Shown piece by piece: positions 18,020 through 26,898 of a stretch of 64,000 bases of DNA. Every line of letters begins with the position of its first letter. Position 1 is the stretch's first letter. The notes under the pieces were generated by a model that saw only the letters and a list, made by a program, of their open reading frames with translations, made no database searches and was not told the DNA's origin. Position numbers and translations under genes: made by a program. The stretch spans positions 28,540 through 92,539 of the forward strand of contig NZ_JTGN01000023.1 in the NCBI RefSeq assembly GCF_000797495.1, read 5' to 3'. The stretch is from Robinsoniella peoriensis. Its GTDB lineage: Bacteria; Bacillota; Clostridia; Lachnospirales; Lachnospiraceae.

Positions 18020-18047
18020 AAAAAAAGGCACTGCAAAGCTCAATGCC
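18020..18047 (-). terminator. Rho-independent terminator after the rRNA methyltransferase gene
   Basis: On the minus strand, GGCATTG pairs with CAGTGCC around a seven-base loop and is followed by seven T. It lies 23 bases after the stop codon at 18071. The rest of the 17814-18070 gap is AT-rich and must hold the promoter of the giant GH43 gene, but I see no convincing pair of boxes. Confidence 0.85.
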
Positions 18048-18070
18048 CTGCAATACCTTCTCATATTTCT

Positions 18071-19471
18071 TTATTTCATCCTCCATCCCGGATGATATTT
18101 GTTTTTTAAAGTCCCATTTACCAGCTTGCCCCATCCCAACGGGAATCCATTGATACAGACCAGCTGCCACCCTTTGCTATGCTTCACTTGCAGATCATCA
18201 ATATAAATAGTTTCTCCACGCAGATATTTTCCTACACGGCTGTCTGACCAGTTAAAGTTTACGGTGGAAACATACTGCCCCTTATGAAGTGCCATTGCAA
18301 ATGACTGGCTGGGCTCAAAGCGGTCTTTTTTCAATTCTCCAAGGTAGAGCCCGTTTCTCAGAAAAGCCAGACCTTTTCGATCTCCTAACAGACCCGGTAC
18401 ATAATATACCTGCCCTTTTCGGACTTCTACATAATTTATATCCATATCCATGGAGATATCTTTCAGGAAATCGTTCAGTATGGTGCGGTCTGCTTTGCAT
18501 ATTTTTAATTTTACTCCATTAGCTTTCACATATTTCTGCGCTGTTTCTTCCTCAGACGGTTCTTTTTTCATTAAAAGCGCAATAAAATGTCCCTCTCCTG
18601 ACATCTTGTGAGGCCAGATCCGGATACATTTAGTAAGGTCCGGATGTCCACCCGTCTTCACGAGATCTGGACGCCCCCCGGAAAATCCTTCATATCCCGG
18701 CATCTCCTGTATTTCAAACTCCGGGCACTCCTCCAGGAGATATTGAATCACTTCTTCATTTTCTTCCGGAGAAAATGTACAGGTAGAATACAGCAGCTGA
18801 CCTCCCGTGCGCAGCATCTTTGCCGCCTGCATAATGATTTCTTTCTGCTGTTTTGCACAGAGCAGCGGTTTCTGTTCATCCCAGACTTTTGCAACTGCCG
18901 GATCCTTACGGAACATCCCTTCTCCGGAACACGGTGCATCTACCAGAATTTTATCAAAAAATCCCTCAAACTGCCCCGCCAGCTTTCCGGGTATCTCATT
19001 TGTGATAAAAGAATTCGGGATTCCAAATACCTCTACATTTTTCAGAAGTGCCTTAGCCCTTGATGCACTGATATCATTGGCAACCAAAAGCCCTTCTCCT
19101 CTGAGCTTAGCACCTAATTCCGTGGCTTTTCCACCCGGAGCCGCACATAGATCCAGCACTTTTTCCCCTGGCTCAACTGCAAGTCTTGATGCAGGAGTCA
19201 TGGCACTTGGTTCCTGAAGGTAATACATGCCTGCATAGTAAAATGGATGCCTTGCCGGTGTATCCTGCTCCTCATAATAATAGCCGTTTTCCACCCAGGG
19301 GATCTTTGTCAGGTGAAAGGGGGCAATCCGTTCAAATTCCCCGGCAGAGAGTTTTGCCGTATTAACACGCAGCCCAAAATTGCGGGGTGCATCATAACTT
19401 TTTAAAAAATCGTCAAACTCATCTCCCAGTATCATTTTCATTTTTTCTATAAAAGCTTCCGGTAAATTCAT
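18071..19471 (-). CDS. RsmB/NOP-family rRNA (cytosine-5) methyltransferase
   Basis: The 466-residue enzyme would methylate a cytosine in 16S rRNA with S-adenosylmethionine. It shows the SAM site DLCAAPGGKATEL (about 107-119), the VDAPCSGEG motif and the YSTCTFSPEEN motif, whose two Cys residues are the pair used by m5C methyltransferases. The C-terminal third fits the RsmF-like extension with a PUA-type RNA-binding fold. Overall it resembles E. coli RsmF (YebU), but the exact target base is not known from sequence. An AGAGGA ribosome site precedes the ATG. It lies 45 bases after the ABC permease gene and may be cotranscribed with it; a strong terminator follows. Confidence 0.88.
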   Translation of the reverse strand: MNLPEAFIEKMKMILGDEFDDFLKSYDAPRNFGLRVNTAKLSAGEFERIAPFHLTKIPWVENGYYYEEQDTPARHPFYYAGMYYLQEPSAMTPASRLAVEPGEKVLDLCAAPGGKATELGAKLRGEGLLVANDISASRAKALLKNVEVFGIPNSFITNEIPGKLAGQFEGFFDKILVDAPCSGEGMFRKDPAVAKVWDEQKPLLCAKQQKEIIMQAAKMLRTGGQLLYSTCTFSPEENEEVIQYLLEECPEFEIQEMPGYEGFSGGRPDLVKTGGHPDLTKCIRIWPHKMSGEGHFIALLMKKEPSEEETAQKYVKANGVKLKICKADRTILNDFLKDISMDMDINYVEVRKGQVYYVPGLLGDRKGLAFLRNGLYLGELKKDRFEPSQSFAMALHKGQYVSTVNFNWSDSRVGKYLRGETIYIDDLQVKHSKGWQLVCINGFPLGWGKLVNGTLKNKYHPGWRMK

Positions 19472-19515
19472 AAATATCCTCTGTTTCTGTCATTTTATCT
19501 TTGTTTCCATAATTC

Positions 19516-22500
19516 CTATTCCACACTCTTCAATGATTCAACCATATCAATTTTCTTTAACTTGAAATACATGACAACATTTACAATCAGCGAAAATCCA
19601 CAGGTGAATAATATAGAGTATATAAAACTTGGAAAGTTAATATTCCTTCCAAACATACATGCATCTACCTCAACTGTAACTATAACAAACCGATGCAGAA
19701 CAATGCCAAGTACAATCCCCAGCAGAACGCCAAAAAACGTAAGTAAAATATTTTCCCGGTACACGTAGGCACAAACCTCATTATCATAAAATCCCAGTAC
19801 CTTGATGGTTGCCAGCTCCCGCTTTCGCTCATTAATATTAATATTGTTAAGATTATAAAGTACCACAAATGCCAGCATACCTGCTGAAACAATTAATACT
19901 ACAATTACCACATCCAGCGAACTCAGCATATCATCCAGCTGCTTCATTACACTGGAGGTATAGCTGACGCTAAGAGCCGCCTTATTCCCCAGAATATTCT
20001 GCCCAACATCTTCCACGTGATCTTTGGCATCCGGTACCGCCTTAAATAAAATGCTGTTATAATCCGGATTTTTTCCCGTGACTTTTTCATATAGTGACGG
20101 TGACATATACACATAATGTGCCAGATAATTTTCACATATATCTGCAATTGGTGCTTTTATAGTGGTTCCGTCCTCATTATGAAGTTCTATGATATCGCCT
20201 TTTGACAGTCCCATCATATTAGCCGTTTTCTCTGTTACAATCACCCCATCGTCTCCAAAGCTGACTTGCCGTTTTGTCTTCCGGTCTCTAAAATTCACAA
20301 AGGTATCAAAACCATACATCTCTTTTGGTACGATGATATAAACACTCAGGTCTTTTTTCCCTACTTTTACCGACATTTTCTGCATCATGGAATCTACAGA
20401 TGCATCAATCTGGCTGTCCGTTTTCATATAGCTCTCAAGATCTGCCCTCTTCTCATCGGATGCATCTTCATCGACTAATACGGTTCCATCATACAGCTGT
20501 ATCTCCTGATACTGTAAAACTGCGATATTCCGGACAGAATCTCTGATACCGTATCCAACCAGAAGCAATGCCATACATCCTCCAATCCCGAATATAGTCA
20601 TAAAGAACCGTTTCTTATATCGAAAAAGGTTGCGGATTGTGGACTTCCAGGTAAAACTCAGATGCTTCCAGATAAATGTTACCCGCTCCAGCAAGACACG
20701 CTTTCCCTCTTTCGGTGCAGGGGGCCTCATTAACTTTGCCGGTGTCTCTGCAAGCTCTTTGTAGCATGCCGCAAATGTAGCAATCATCGTACAGCACACC
20801 GCTGAAACAGTGGCAATTGCAGCAAACTTCAGATTATACGGAAGTTCTACATTAGGCATATGATGATACATAATCCCGTAGGCTGTAATGATAATATACG
20901 GCAGGATTTTCTCACCTACCAGAACACCCAGAATACTTCCTCCAATAGTAGCAAACAGCGCATAGTTCAGATATTTGGATGCTATGGAAAACTTGCCGTA
21001 CCCCAGCGCTTTTAAGGTACCGATCTGGGTTCGTTCCTCTTCTACCATTCTTGTCATCGTTGTGAGACTGATCAGCGCTGCTACCAGGAAAAACAATACC
21101 GGGAATACTTCCCCGATATTTTTAATCCGGTCGGCATTCTCACCGTAACCTGTGTTCTCAGGAAGTGAGCTTCGGTCATTGACATGCCATTCCGGTTCTT
21201 TCAGATCATCGATCTCTTTCTCCGCATCTGCAATCTTCGTCTCTCCGTCAGAAATTTCTGTTTTGGCATCCCTCTTTGCCTTTTTATATTCTTTTTTACC
21301 ATCTTTTAATTTCTGCTCATTCTCTGTTATTTCTTTTTCGCCATCCGTTATTTCCTTCTCAGCATCTGATAATTTAAGAAGTCCGTCTTCTATCTGCTTT
21401 TGACCATCCGCAGTCTTTTGTACTGCGCTGTTCAGCTCAGATTCCTTTGATGCCAGCTCTTTTTTTGCCGCTGCCAGCTGGGCTTCTCCCTGGGAAAGTT
21501 GATTTTTACCTTCCTGCAGTTCCTTTTCTTTTTGAATCAGCAGTGCACTCTGGCTGTCCAGTGTCTTCTTTCCATCATTTAATACTTTCGTCTGCTTATC
21601 TAACTCTGTCTTGGCACTAACCAGCAGAGGTTCCTTTTCATCAATTTCTTTTTTCGCTGATGCCAGCTTTTTTTGGTTGGTATCTATTTCCTTTTTTGCT
21701 GCTGCAAGCTTTTTCTCATTTTCATTAATCTGTACACTTGCTGCTTTAAGGGCTGCTTCGTTCTTATCAATTTCTGCTTTGCCAGCCTGTAACCCCGCCT
21801 CGCTTTTTGTCAGTTCCGCCTGGGCAGCATTGATTTTCTGCTGTCCTGCTTCTATTTGCTGCTTCGCCGGCGCCAGCGCTGCTTCCATCGCTGCTGCTTT
21901 CTGCTGTTCTATCCTCAGTTGTTCATTTTCTTTATCCAGTTCCGCCTTTTTCTGGGCAAGAACCGGCTCGCTCTGGGCAATCTGCTCCTTCAGCTGCCCT
22001 GCCATGGCGATTTGCTCCGCTGTTGCAGTTCCGGCATCGATAGCCGCCTGGAGCTGTGCCAGTGCATTTTTAGCCTGGTTGAGTTCTGCCATCTTAGCTT
22101 CATATTCAGCTGCTGCTGATGCCAGCTCCGCCTGCTTCCCGGCAATCTGGCTTTTAGCGGCATCCAGCGCTGCTGCATTTTTATCATATTCTGCTTTGCT
22201 GATGTCAAACTTTTCTTTTTCTGCCTGGAAGTTCACCTTTGCCTGCTGTAGAACTGCTGCATTTTTTTCATATTCTGTTTTCGCGGCTGCAAGTTGGCCT
22301 GTTCCGGTTTCATACTGCTTTTTCGCGGAGTCAAGCTGGGAAACTCCGTCTTTATATTGCTTGTTTGCCTGATCCAGCTGGGCTTTACCCGATTCATACT
22401 GCTTTTTGCCCTGATCCAGCTGCTTCTTACCGGCTTCGTACTGTTTACTAGCTGCTTCCAGTTTCTTCTTACCGGTTTCATAGTCGCTCTGAGCCTTACT

Positions 22501-23625
22501 GATCTGGGTTTTACCTGCTGCAATTGCTGCTTCCCCATCCTTTATCTGCTTAGATGCTTCCGGATATTTTGCCTGAAACTCTGATTCTTTTGAAGCAAGG
22601 GTATCTTTTCCGTCTTTTAACTGTGTCTTAGCCGAATCCAGTTGTTTTTTAGCGGAATCCAGCTCTTTTTGCTTATCGGTAAGGGTTGCTTTATTATCCT
22701 GAACTTCTTTTTTGGCATCGGCAAGCTTTTTCTTCCCATCCTCCAGTTCCTTTTCGCCGTCCTTAAGTTCCTTTTTGGCATCGGCAAGCTTTTCGTCCGC
22801 TTCCTGTTTCCCATCCTCAAGCTCTTTTCTGGCATCGGCGAGCTTAATATCCGCTTCATCTTTTACTTCAGCAAAGCGTCTGGTGCATTGAACAGATTCT
22901 ATCCCTTCCACATTTTTTGTTACATTATCAACCAGCCTGTCGTATTCTTCCGTATAAGATGTCAGATCCCTGGAGCCTTCTGCTTCCACATATGCAAATG
23001 TATATGCCGCCTGATCAAACTCTTCCGGCATTACATATCCATATCCGGATACCTCTCCGGTGCCCAGGGTGGTATTCCCCTTACTAAAAGAAATATAGGC
23101 AGGACTATTACCGGTTCCAACAATTTTGAACTCTTTGTTCTTTAATACTTTGTCACTGTCCTTATTTTCTTCAAGCTGTATGGTATCCCCCACCTTATAT
23201 CCGTTTGCAGATAAAAATTCTTCGTCTACAATACATTCACCGGTAGTTTCCGGCAGCCTGCCCTCTGATACAGACAATTTATTCAAAGTAGGCAGCATCG
23301 ATTCCATATGAAGTACTTTCTCATCTTTTCCGCTGCCGCACAATACATCCGTCATATATCCTGATTCTGCTTTGCTGACTCCATCTACCGCTAAAATAGC
23401 CTGTATATCCTTATCGGTCAATCCCAAAGTACCAATTATTTTCAGATCCATCAGATTATTCTCATCAAAATAAGCATCACCGGAAAGACGCATATCGGGT
23501 GCTGCCGATTGAATCCCAGAATAAAATGCCACTCCCATGGCTACAATAAAAAAGATCGATATAAATCGATTAAAACTCTTTTTTATCTCCATAAAAAAAT
23601 CTTTATGTAATGCTTTTTTCTTCAT
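19516..23625 (-). CDS. FtsX/MacB-like ABC transporter permease with a very long coiled coil
   Basis: The product of about 1369 residues has an N-terminal membrane helix (about 14-34), an extracytoplasmic MacB-type domain (to about 250), an Ala/Lys/Gln/Glu-rich coiled coil (about 259-812) made of repeating segments, an FtsX permease domain (about 840-955), another membrane helix near 1000 and a second FtsX domain (about 1242-1365). FtsX-type permeases of this kind export peptides or lipids or signal across the membrane instead of importing small solutes. The coil could reach into or across the cell wall. An upstream TTG at 23643 is open, but the ATG at 23625 gives the natural MKKK start and follows the ATPase stop by seven bases. 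Cargo is unknown. Confidence 0.85.
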   Translation of the reverse strand: MKKKALHKDFFMEIKKSFNRFISIFFIVAMGVAFYSGIQSAAPDMRLSGDAYFDENNLMDLKIIGTLGLTDKDIQAILAVDGVSKAESGYMTDVLCGSGKDEKVLHMESMLPTLNKLSVSEGRLPETTGECIVDEEFLSANGYKVGDTIQLEENKDSDKVLKNKEFKIVGTGNSPAYISFSKGNTTLGTGEVSGYGYVMPEEFDQAAYTFAYVEAEGSRDLTSYTEEYDRLVDNVTKNVEGIESVQCTRRFAEVKDEADIKLADARKELEDGKQEADEKLADAKKELKDGEKELEDGKKKLADAKKEVQDNKATLTDKQKELDSAKKQLDSAKTQLKDGKDTLASKESEFQAKYPEASKQIKDGEAAIAAGKTQISKAQSDYETGKKKLEAASKQYEAGKKQLDQGKKQYESGKAQLDQANKQYKDGVSQLDSAKKQYETGTGQLAAAKTEYEKNAAVLQQAKVNFQAEKEKFDISKAEYDKNAAALDAAKSQIAGKQAELASAAAEYEAKMAELNQAKNALAQLQAAIDAGTATAEQIAMAGQLKEQIAQSEPVLAQKKAELDKENEQLRIEQQKAAAMEAALAPAKQQIEAGQQKINAAQAELTKSEAGLQAGKAEIDKNEAALKAASVQINENEKKLAAAKKEIDTNQKKLASAKKEIDEKEPLLVSAKTELDKQTKVLNDGKKTLDSQSALLIQKEKELQEGKNQLSQGEAQLAAAKKELASKESELNSAVQKTADGQKQIEDGLLKLSDAEKEITDGEKEITENEQKLKDGKKEYKKAKRDAKTEISDGETKIADAEKEIDDLKEPEWHVNDRSSLPENTGYGENADRIKNIGEVFPVLFFLVAALISLTTMTRMVEEERTQIGTLKALGYGKFSIASKYLNYALFATIGGSILGVLVGEKILPYIIITAYGIMYHHMPNVELPYNLKFAAIATVSAVCCTMIATFAACYKELAETPAKLMRPPAPKEGKRVLLERVTFIWKHLSFTWKSTIRNLFRYKKRFFMTIFGIGGCMALLLVGYGIRDSVRNIAVLQYQEIQLYDGTVLVDEDASDEKRADLESYMKTDSQIDASVDSMMQKMSVKVGKKDLSVYIIVPKEMYGFDTFVNFRDRKTKRQVSFGDDGVIVTEKTANMMGLSKGDIIELHNEDGTTIKAPIADICENYLAHYVYMSPSLYEKVTGKNPDYNSILFKAVPDAKDHVEDVGQNILGNKAALSVSYTSSVMKQLDDMLSSLDVVIVVLIVSAGMLAFVVLYNLNNININERKRELATIKVLGFYDNEVCAYVYRENILLTFFGVLLGIVLGIVLHRFVIVTVEVDACMFGRNINFPSFIYSILFTCGFSLIVNVVMYFKLKKIDMVESLKSVE

Positions 23626-23632
23626 ATGCCCA

Positions 23633-24352
23633 CTACCATTCAATTAATTCTACCGATATCGGTTCATTATTCATTCTCATACTGGAAACTTTTCCATTTT
23701 TAATTTTGATCACCCTGTCAGCCATCGGTGCCAATGCTGAATTATGAGTGATAACAATTACGGTCATCCCTTTTTCCCTGCACATATCCTGGAGCAATTT
23801 TAGTATTGCCTTTCCCGTCTGATAATCAAGTGCACCGGTGGGCTCATCGCATAACAATAACTTAGGATTCTTAGCTAAAGCTCTGGCTATAGACACTCTC
23901 TGCTGTTCCCCGCCGGATAACTGGGCCGGAAAGTTATTCAGTCTTTCTCCAAGCCCTACTTCATCCAATACATCTTTTGCTTTCAGCGGATTTTTACATA
24001 TCTGAAGCGCCAGTTCAACATTTTCCAGGGCTGTCAGGTTTGGAACAAGATTATAAAACTGAAATACAAAACCTATATCATCTCTGCGGTATCCGGTTAA
24101 TTTTCTTGGATTATACTCCGCAATATTCTCACCATCAACCCATACTTTCCCCTTTGTGGCAGTATCCATCCCTCCTAAAATATTTAATACCGTCGTTTTC
24201 CCGGCACCACTTGGACCTACCACTACTACAAATTCACCTTTTGTAATTTGAAAATCTATGCCGTCCACTGCATGAATGTCTACCTCACCCATATGGTATG
24301 TTTTGGTTACACCGGACAGTTCAACGAAATTCTCATGATTTCTTTCTGACAT
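23633..24352 (-). CDS. ABC transporter ATP-binding protein, MacB/LolD type
   Basis: The 239-residue ATPase has a Walker A motif (GPSGAGKTT), the LSGGEQQR signature and a Walker B motif ([12 protein letters not shown]), followed by the H-loop region (VIVITHN). LolD/MacB-type ATPases work with FtsX-like permeases, and the permease gene follows seven bases after its stop. A GAGGGA ribosome site precedes the ATG. The pair probably forms a mechanotransmission-type exporter at the membrane. No separate membrane fusion protein is present; the permease's coiled coil may take that role. Confidence 0.93.
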   Translation of the reverse strand: MSERNHENFVELSGVTKTYHMGEVDIHAVDGIDFQITKGEFVVVVGPSGAGKTTVLNILGGMDTATKGKVWVDGENIAEYNPRKLTGYRRDDIGFVFQFYNLVPNLTALENVELALQICKNPLKAKDVLDEVGLGERLNNFPAQLSGGEQQRVSIARALAKNPKLLLCDEPTGALDYQTGKAILKLLQDMCREKGMTVIVITHNSALAPMADRVIKIKNGKVSSMRMNNEPISVELIEW

Positions 24353-24505
24353 CTGAATCCCTCTTCATTATTATTCTTCTTATGCATTGCATTTTGCATG
24401 TTTCTTTTTATTTTATCACATCAGGTTTGAAAAAACACTGTTTTACTTATTAAAAAATAATAAAGAACCACCCGGTTAGATGAAAATATTTTCTGTTTGA
24501 GACCA

Positions 24506-24534
24506 TTGACAAGGAAAAAAAATTAGTGTATTCT
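24506..24534 (+). promoter_or_regulatory. Promoter of the glnA-ANTAR operon
   Basis: TTGACA (24506-24511) and TATTCT (24529-24534) are separated by exactly 17 bases, a near-consensus housekeeping promoter. Transcription would start near 24541, directly before a terminator hairpin and about 175 bases before glnA. The other side of the 24353-24715 gap is AT-rich and must hold the promoter of the divergent ABC genes, with no clear boxes. Confidence 0.75.
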
Positions 24535-24549
24535 TCTTATTGAACAAAG

Positions 24550-24609
24550 GCGTTCATCGTACAGGGCTTGAATTTCAATTCGAACCTTGTACGATGAACG
24601 CTGTTTTTT
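24550..24609 (+). terminator. Leader terminator (attenuator) of glnA
   Basis: GCGTTCATCGTACAGGG and its partner CCTTGTACGATGAACGC are the outer part of a stem of about 25 bp with a tiny loop (75-76 in the last two digits), followed by six T (24604-24609). It lies between the promoter and glnA. The gene upstream is divergent, so the only transcript it can stop is the glnA transcript. That makes it an attenuator. The next gene encodes an ANTAR protein, a family known for antitermination at leader hairpins (EutV, NasR, AmiR). I could not define a classic two-hairpin ANTAR target. Confidence 0.75.
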
Positions 24610-24715
24610 AATAATCCTTTTTAGAACGTATTCGAAAAATGCCGGTGTCAGAATCTTCAGATAAATGCATTGATTTTTCAATATACTCTAACCCAAAAAT
24701 CAGGAGGAATTAATT

Positions 24716-26032
24716 ATGGATCATACAATACAAGAAGTTTTGGAGTTTGTCCGGGACAATGACGTAAAATTTATCAGACTTGCTTTCTGTGATTTATTCG
24801 GCACACAAAAAAATATATCTATTATGCCTGACCAGCTGGAGCGGGCTTTCCGTGAGGGAATCTCCTTTGACGGCTCAAATATACGTGGATTCTGCGGTGT
24901 TGAAAAATCAGACTTGTTCCTGATCCCGGATGCCGCTACTTTAAGCGTACTCCCGTGGCGTCCCCAGCAGGGCCGCGTAGTCCGTTTCTATTGCAGCATT
25001 AAAAACCCGGATGGAACTCCCTACGTATGCGATACCCGTCATATTCTGAAATCTGCCATTAAACGATGTGAAACCATGGGCTATCTGCCAAAAGCCGGAA
25101 CAGAATGCGAATTTTATTTATTTAAAACCGATGAAGATGGTAATCCTGTTTTTCAAACCCATGACGAAGCCGGTTATTTTGATATTGCGCCTCTTGATAA
25201 AGGGGAAAATGTCCGTCGTGAGATCTGCCTGTGTCTGGAAGAAATGGGAATCACTCCGGAGTCTTCCCATCACGAAAGCGGACCCGGTCAAAATGAGATT
25301 GATTTTAAATACTGCGATCTCCTGGGCACCGCTGATAACTTGCTGACCTTTAAATCTGTCGTAAAAGCCATTGCCGCAAGAAATGGCCTCTACGCATCTT
25401 TTATGCCTAAACCCATTTCTTTTGAAAGTGGAAGCGGACTTCATATTAATTTATCGCTCTCACAAAATGGTAAGAATATTTTTCTCAGTGGTGAACAACA
25501 TAATCCTGTAGCGGAAAGCTTTATGGCAGGCATTATGGAACATGCGGCGGAAATGACCGCTTTTCTAAATCCGCTTCAGAATTCCTATGAACGCTTTGGA
25601 TCCTTTGAAGCCCCCAAATACGTTTCCTGGTCTCATCAAAACCGTTCTCAGCTTGTACGTATTCCCGCACAGGCAGGAGAAAAAGCAAGAATGGAACTGC
25701 GCTCACCGGATCCTTCCCTGAATCCATACTTAGCATTTGCCATTTTACTTCATGCAGGTCTTGATGGAATTGAACAAAGTGCCGCTCTGACAGAGGCTGT
25801 AGATGTTAACCTTTTTACAGCTGATAAAACAATCATAAACAAGCTTACCGCCCTCCCCGGTTCTCTGGAGGAAGCAATCCGCATAGCTTCTAGTAGCAGC
25901 TTTATTCGGAAAACCTTAAATCCTGCACTATTAGAAAAATATTTTCTCATCAAAAAAGAAGAGGTGCTTGCTTTTGATAAAACCGCGAACAAAGAGGACT
26001 TCTACAAACAGATCTACTTTAAGCTCATATAA
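24716..26032 (+). CDS. glnA: Glutamine synthetase, type I
   Basis: The 438-residue enzyme makes glutamine from glutamate, ammonia and ATP. Visible family motifs are an N-terminal Asp-rich region (AFCDLFG), DGSNIRGF, the metal-ligand block GTECEFYLF, NEIDFKY, GSGLHINLSL with the active-site His, and ARMELRSPDPSLNPYLA. The length is normal for a short GSI-alpha type enzyme. AGGAGG lies eight bases before the ATG. It is expressed from a promoter with a leader terminator and is followed by an ANTAR regulator gene. A related gamma-glutamyl ligase cannot be fully excluded, but the metal and ammonium-site motifs favour true glutamine synthetase. Confidence 0.88.
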   Translation: MDHTIQEVLEFVRDNDVKFIRLAFCDLFGTQKNISIMPDQLERAFREGISFDGSNIRGFCGVEKSDLFLIPDAATLSVLPWRPQQGRVVRFYCSIKNPDGTPYVCDTRHILKSAIKRCETMGYLPKAGTECEFYLFKTDEDGNPVFQTHDEAGYFDIAPLDKGENVRREICLCLEEMGITPESSHHESGPGQNEIDFKYCDLLGTADNLLTFKSVVKAIAARNGLYASFMPKPISFESGSGLHINLSLSQNGKNIFLSGEQHNPVAESFMAGIMEHAAEMTAFLNPLQNSYERFGSFEAPKYVSWSHQNRSQLVRIPAQAGEKARMELRSPDPSLNPYLAFAILLHAGLDGIEQSAALTEAVDVNLFTADKTIINKLTALPGSLEEAIRIASSSSFIRKTLNPALLEKYFLIKKEEVLAFDKTANKEDFYKQIYFKLI

Positions 26033-26086
26033 GCAACGAGAAAAGCAGTCCTTAGATTGTATCAAAATAAGAAAGGCGGCGATGAT

Positions 26087-26659
26087 ATGAACAGCGTTCT
26101 AATTATATCCCCCACAGAAAAAAGTATTGCAGTTTTCCGGGATATGCTTTCACAAAGTTCCTACCGTGAGCTGGTCACAGTATCGAATTGCGGAGAAGCC
26201 AGACGCTTATTGATCGAGCGCAGTTTTGATCTGTGTATTATAAATTCTCCTCTGCGGGATGAGACAGGTGTCAGTATGGCAAGGAATATCGCCACAGACG
26301 GATCTACCCAGGTAATTCTGATCGTGAAAAATGAGCTTTACGACGATATTTCTATGAAAGTGGAAGAATACGGAGTATTCACAATTGCCAAACCAATCAG
26401 CAAAGTACTTTTCTGGAGCGCATTAAAGTTATGCCAGGCATCCCATAACCGCATGTCTATGATGCGCAATGAAAATAAACAGCTGCTGCAGAAAATCGAA
26501 GATATCCGCATAGTGGACCGGGCAAAGTGTATACTCATTGAATATCTGAATATGTCGGAAGCAGAAGCGCATAAATACATTGAAAAGCAGGCAATGGACA
26601 CCCGGGTGACCAGAAGAATTATTGCTGAGCGTATCTTAAAGACCTATGAGAATGACTAG
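26087..26659 (+). CDS. ANTAR-domain antiterminator with a degenerate receiver
   Basis: The 190-residue protein has a receiver-like domain (1-115), a helical linker and a C-terminal ANTAR domain (about 138-187, DRAKCILIEYLNMSEAEA block and the AERIL end). ANTAR proteins bind leader RNA hairpins and prevent termination. In the receiver, the phospho-acceptor Asp is replaced by Asn53 (CIINSP) and the acidic pocket is missing, so normal phosphorylation is unlikely. The ATG at 26087 is chosen because the ribosome site AAAGGCGG lies just before it and the receiver fold starts there; the frame is open further upstream. It follows glnA by 54 bases. A direct role in controlling the glnA leader is the natural inference. 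Confidence 0.85.
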   Translation: MNSVLIISPTEKSIAVFRDMLSQSSYRELVTVSNCGEARRLLIERSFDLCIINSPLRDETGVSMARNIATDGSTQVILIVKNELYDDISMKVEEYGVFTIAKPISKVLFWSALKLCQASHNRMSMMRNENKQLLQKIEDIRIVDRAKCILIEYLNMSEAEAHKYIEKQAMDTRVTRRIIAERILKTYEND

Positions 26660-26821
26660 AGCGTGTTTTAAAATTGCTTTCTGGCAGCTGTGCGTCACAG
26701 TTTGTGAGAGATTTGTCCCGGATGAAGGGCGCGTAGCGGGCCACGTAACCTGAATTCGGGGCAAATCTCCCACAAAGTGGGGCGTGCAGATGACGGGAAT
26801 GAATTTTCAAACAGGCTCTAG
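26656..26821. mobile_element. 166-bp palindromic MITE mobilised by an IS5-type transposase
   Basis: Both ends start with CTAGAGC and 18 of the first 22 bases match. The left end matches the IS end at 306-327 at 21 of 22 bases. The whole element is a near palindrome: the two arms pair almost throughout, including GAGATTTGTCCC with GGGGCAAATCTC, with the centre near 26738. It has no coding capacity. It lies directly at the TAG stop of the ANTAR gene, between that gene and its terminator. A CTAG at each boundary is consistent with a target duplication of TA or CTAG. Its RNA would fold into one long hairpin. Confidence 0.8.
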
Positions 26822-26854
26822 TGCCTCCCTGCTTTTTATGATAAATACCACAAG

Positions 26855-26898
26855 CCTTTGTCAGTGCAGCAAAAATTTACTGCACTGACAAAGGTTTT
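26855..26898 (+). terminator. Terminator of the glnA-ANTAR operon
   Basis: CCTTTGTCAGTGCAG pairs perfectly with CTGCACTGACAAAGG over 15 bases around a ten-base loop, and TTTT follows. It ends at the stop codon of the convergent Rpn-like gene. The MITE separates it from the ANTAR stop codon. Confidence 0.75.

Noticed and set aside
21611-22372. 253-residue frame on the plus strand
   Set aside because: It lies opposite the coiled-coil part of the ABC permease. Its Ala/Ser/Phe/Cys-rich composition is what the complement of a Lys/Glu/Ala/Gln-rich coil gives, and it has no ribosome site.
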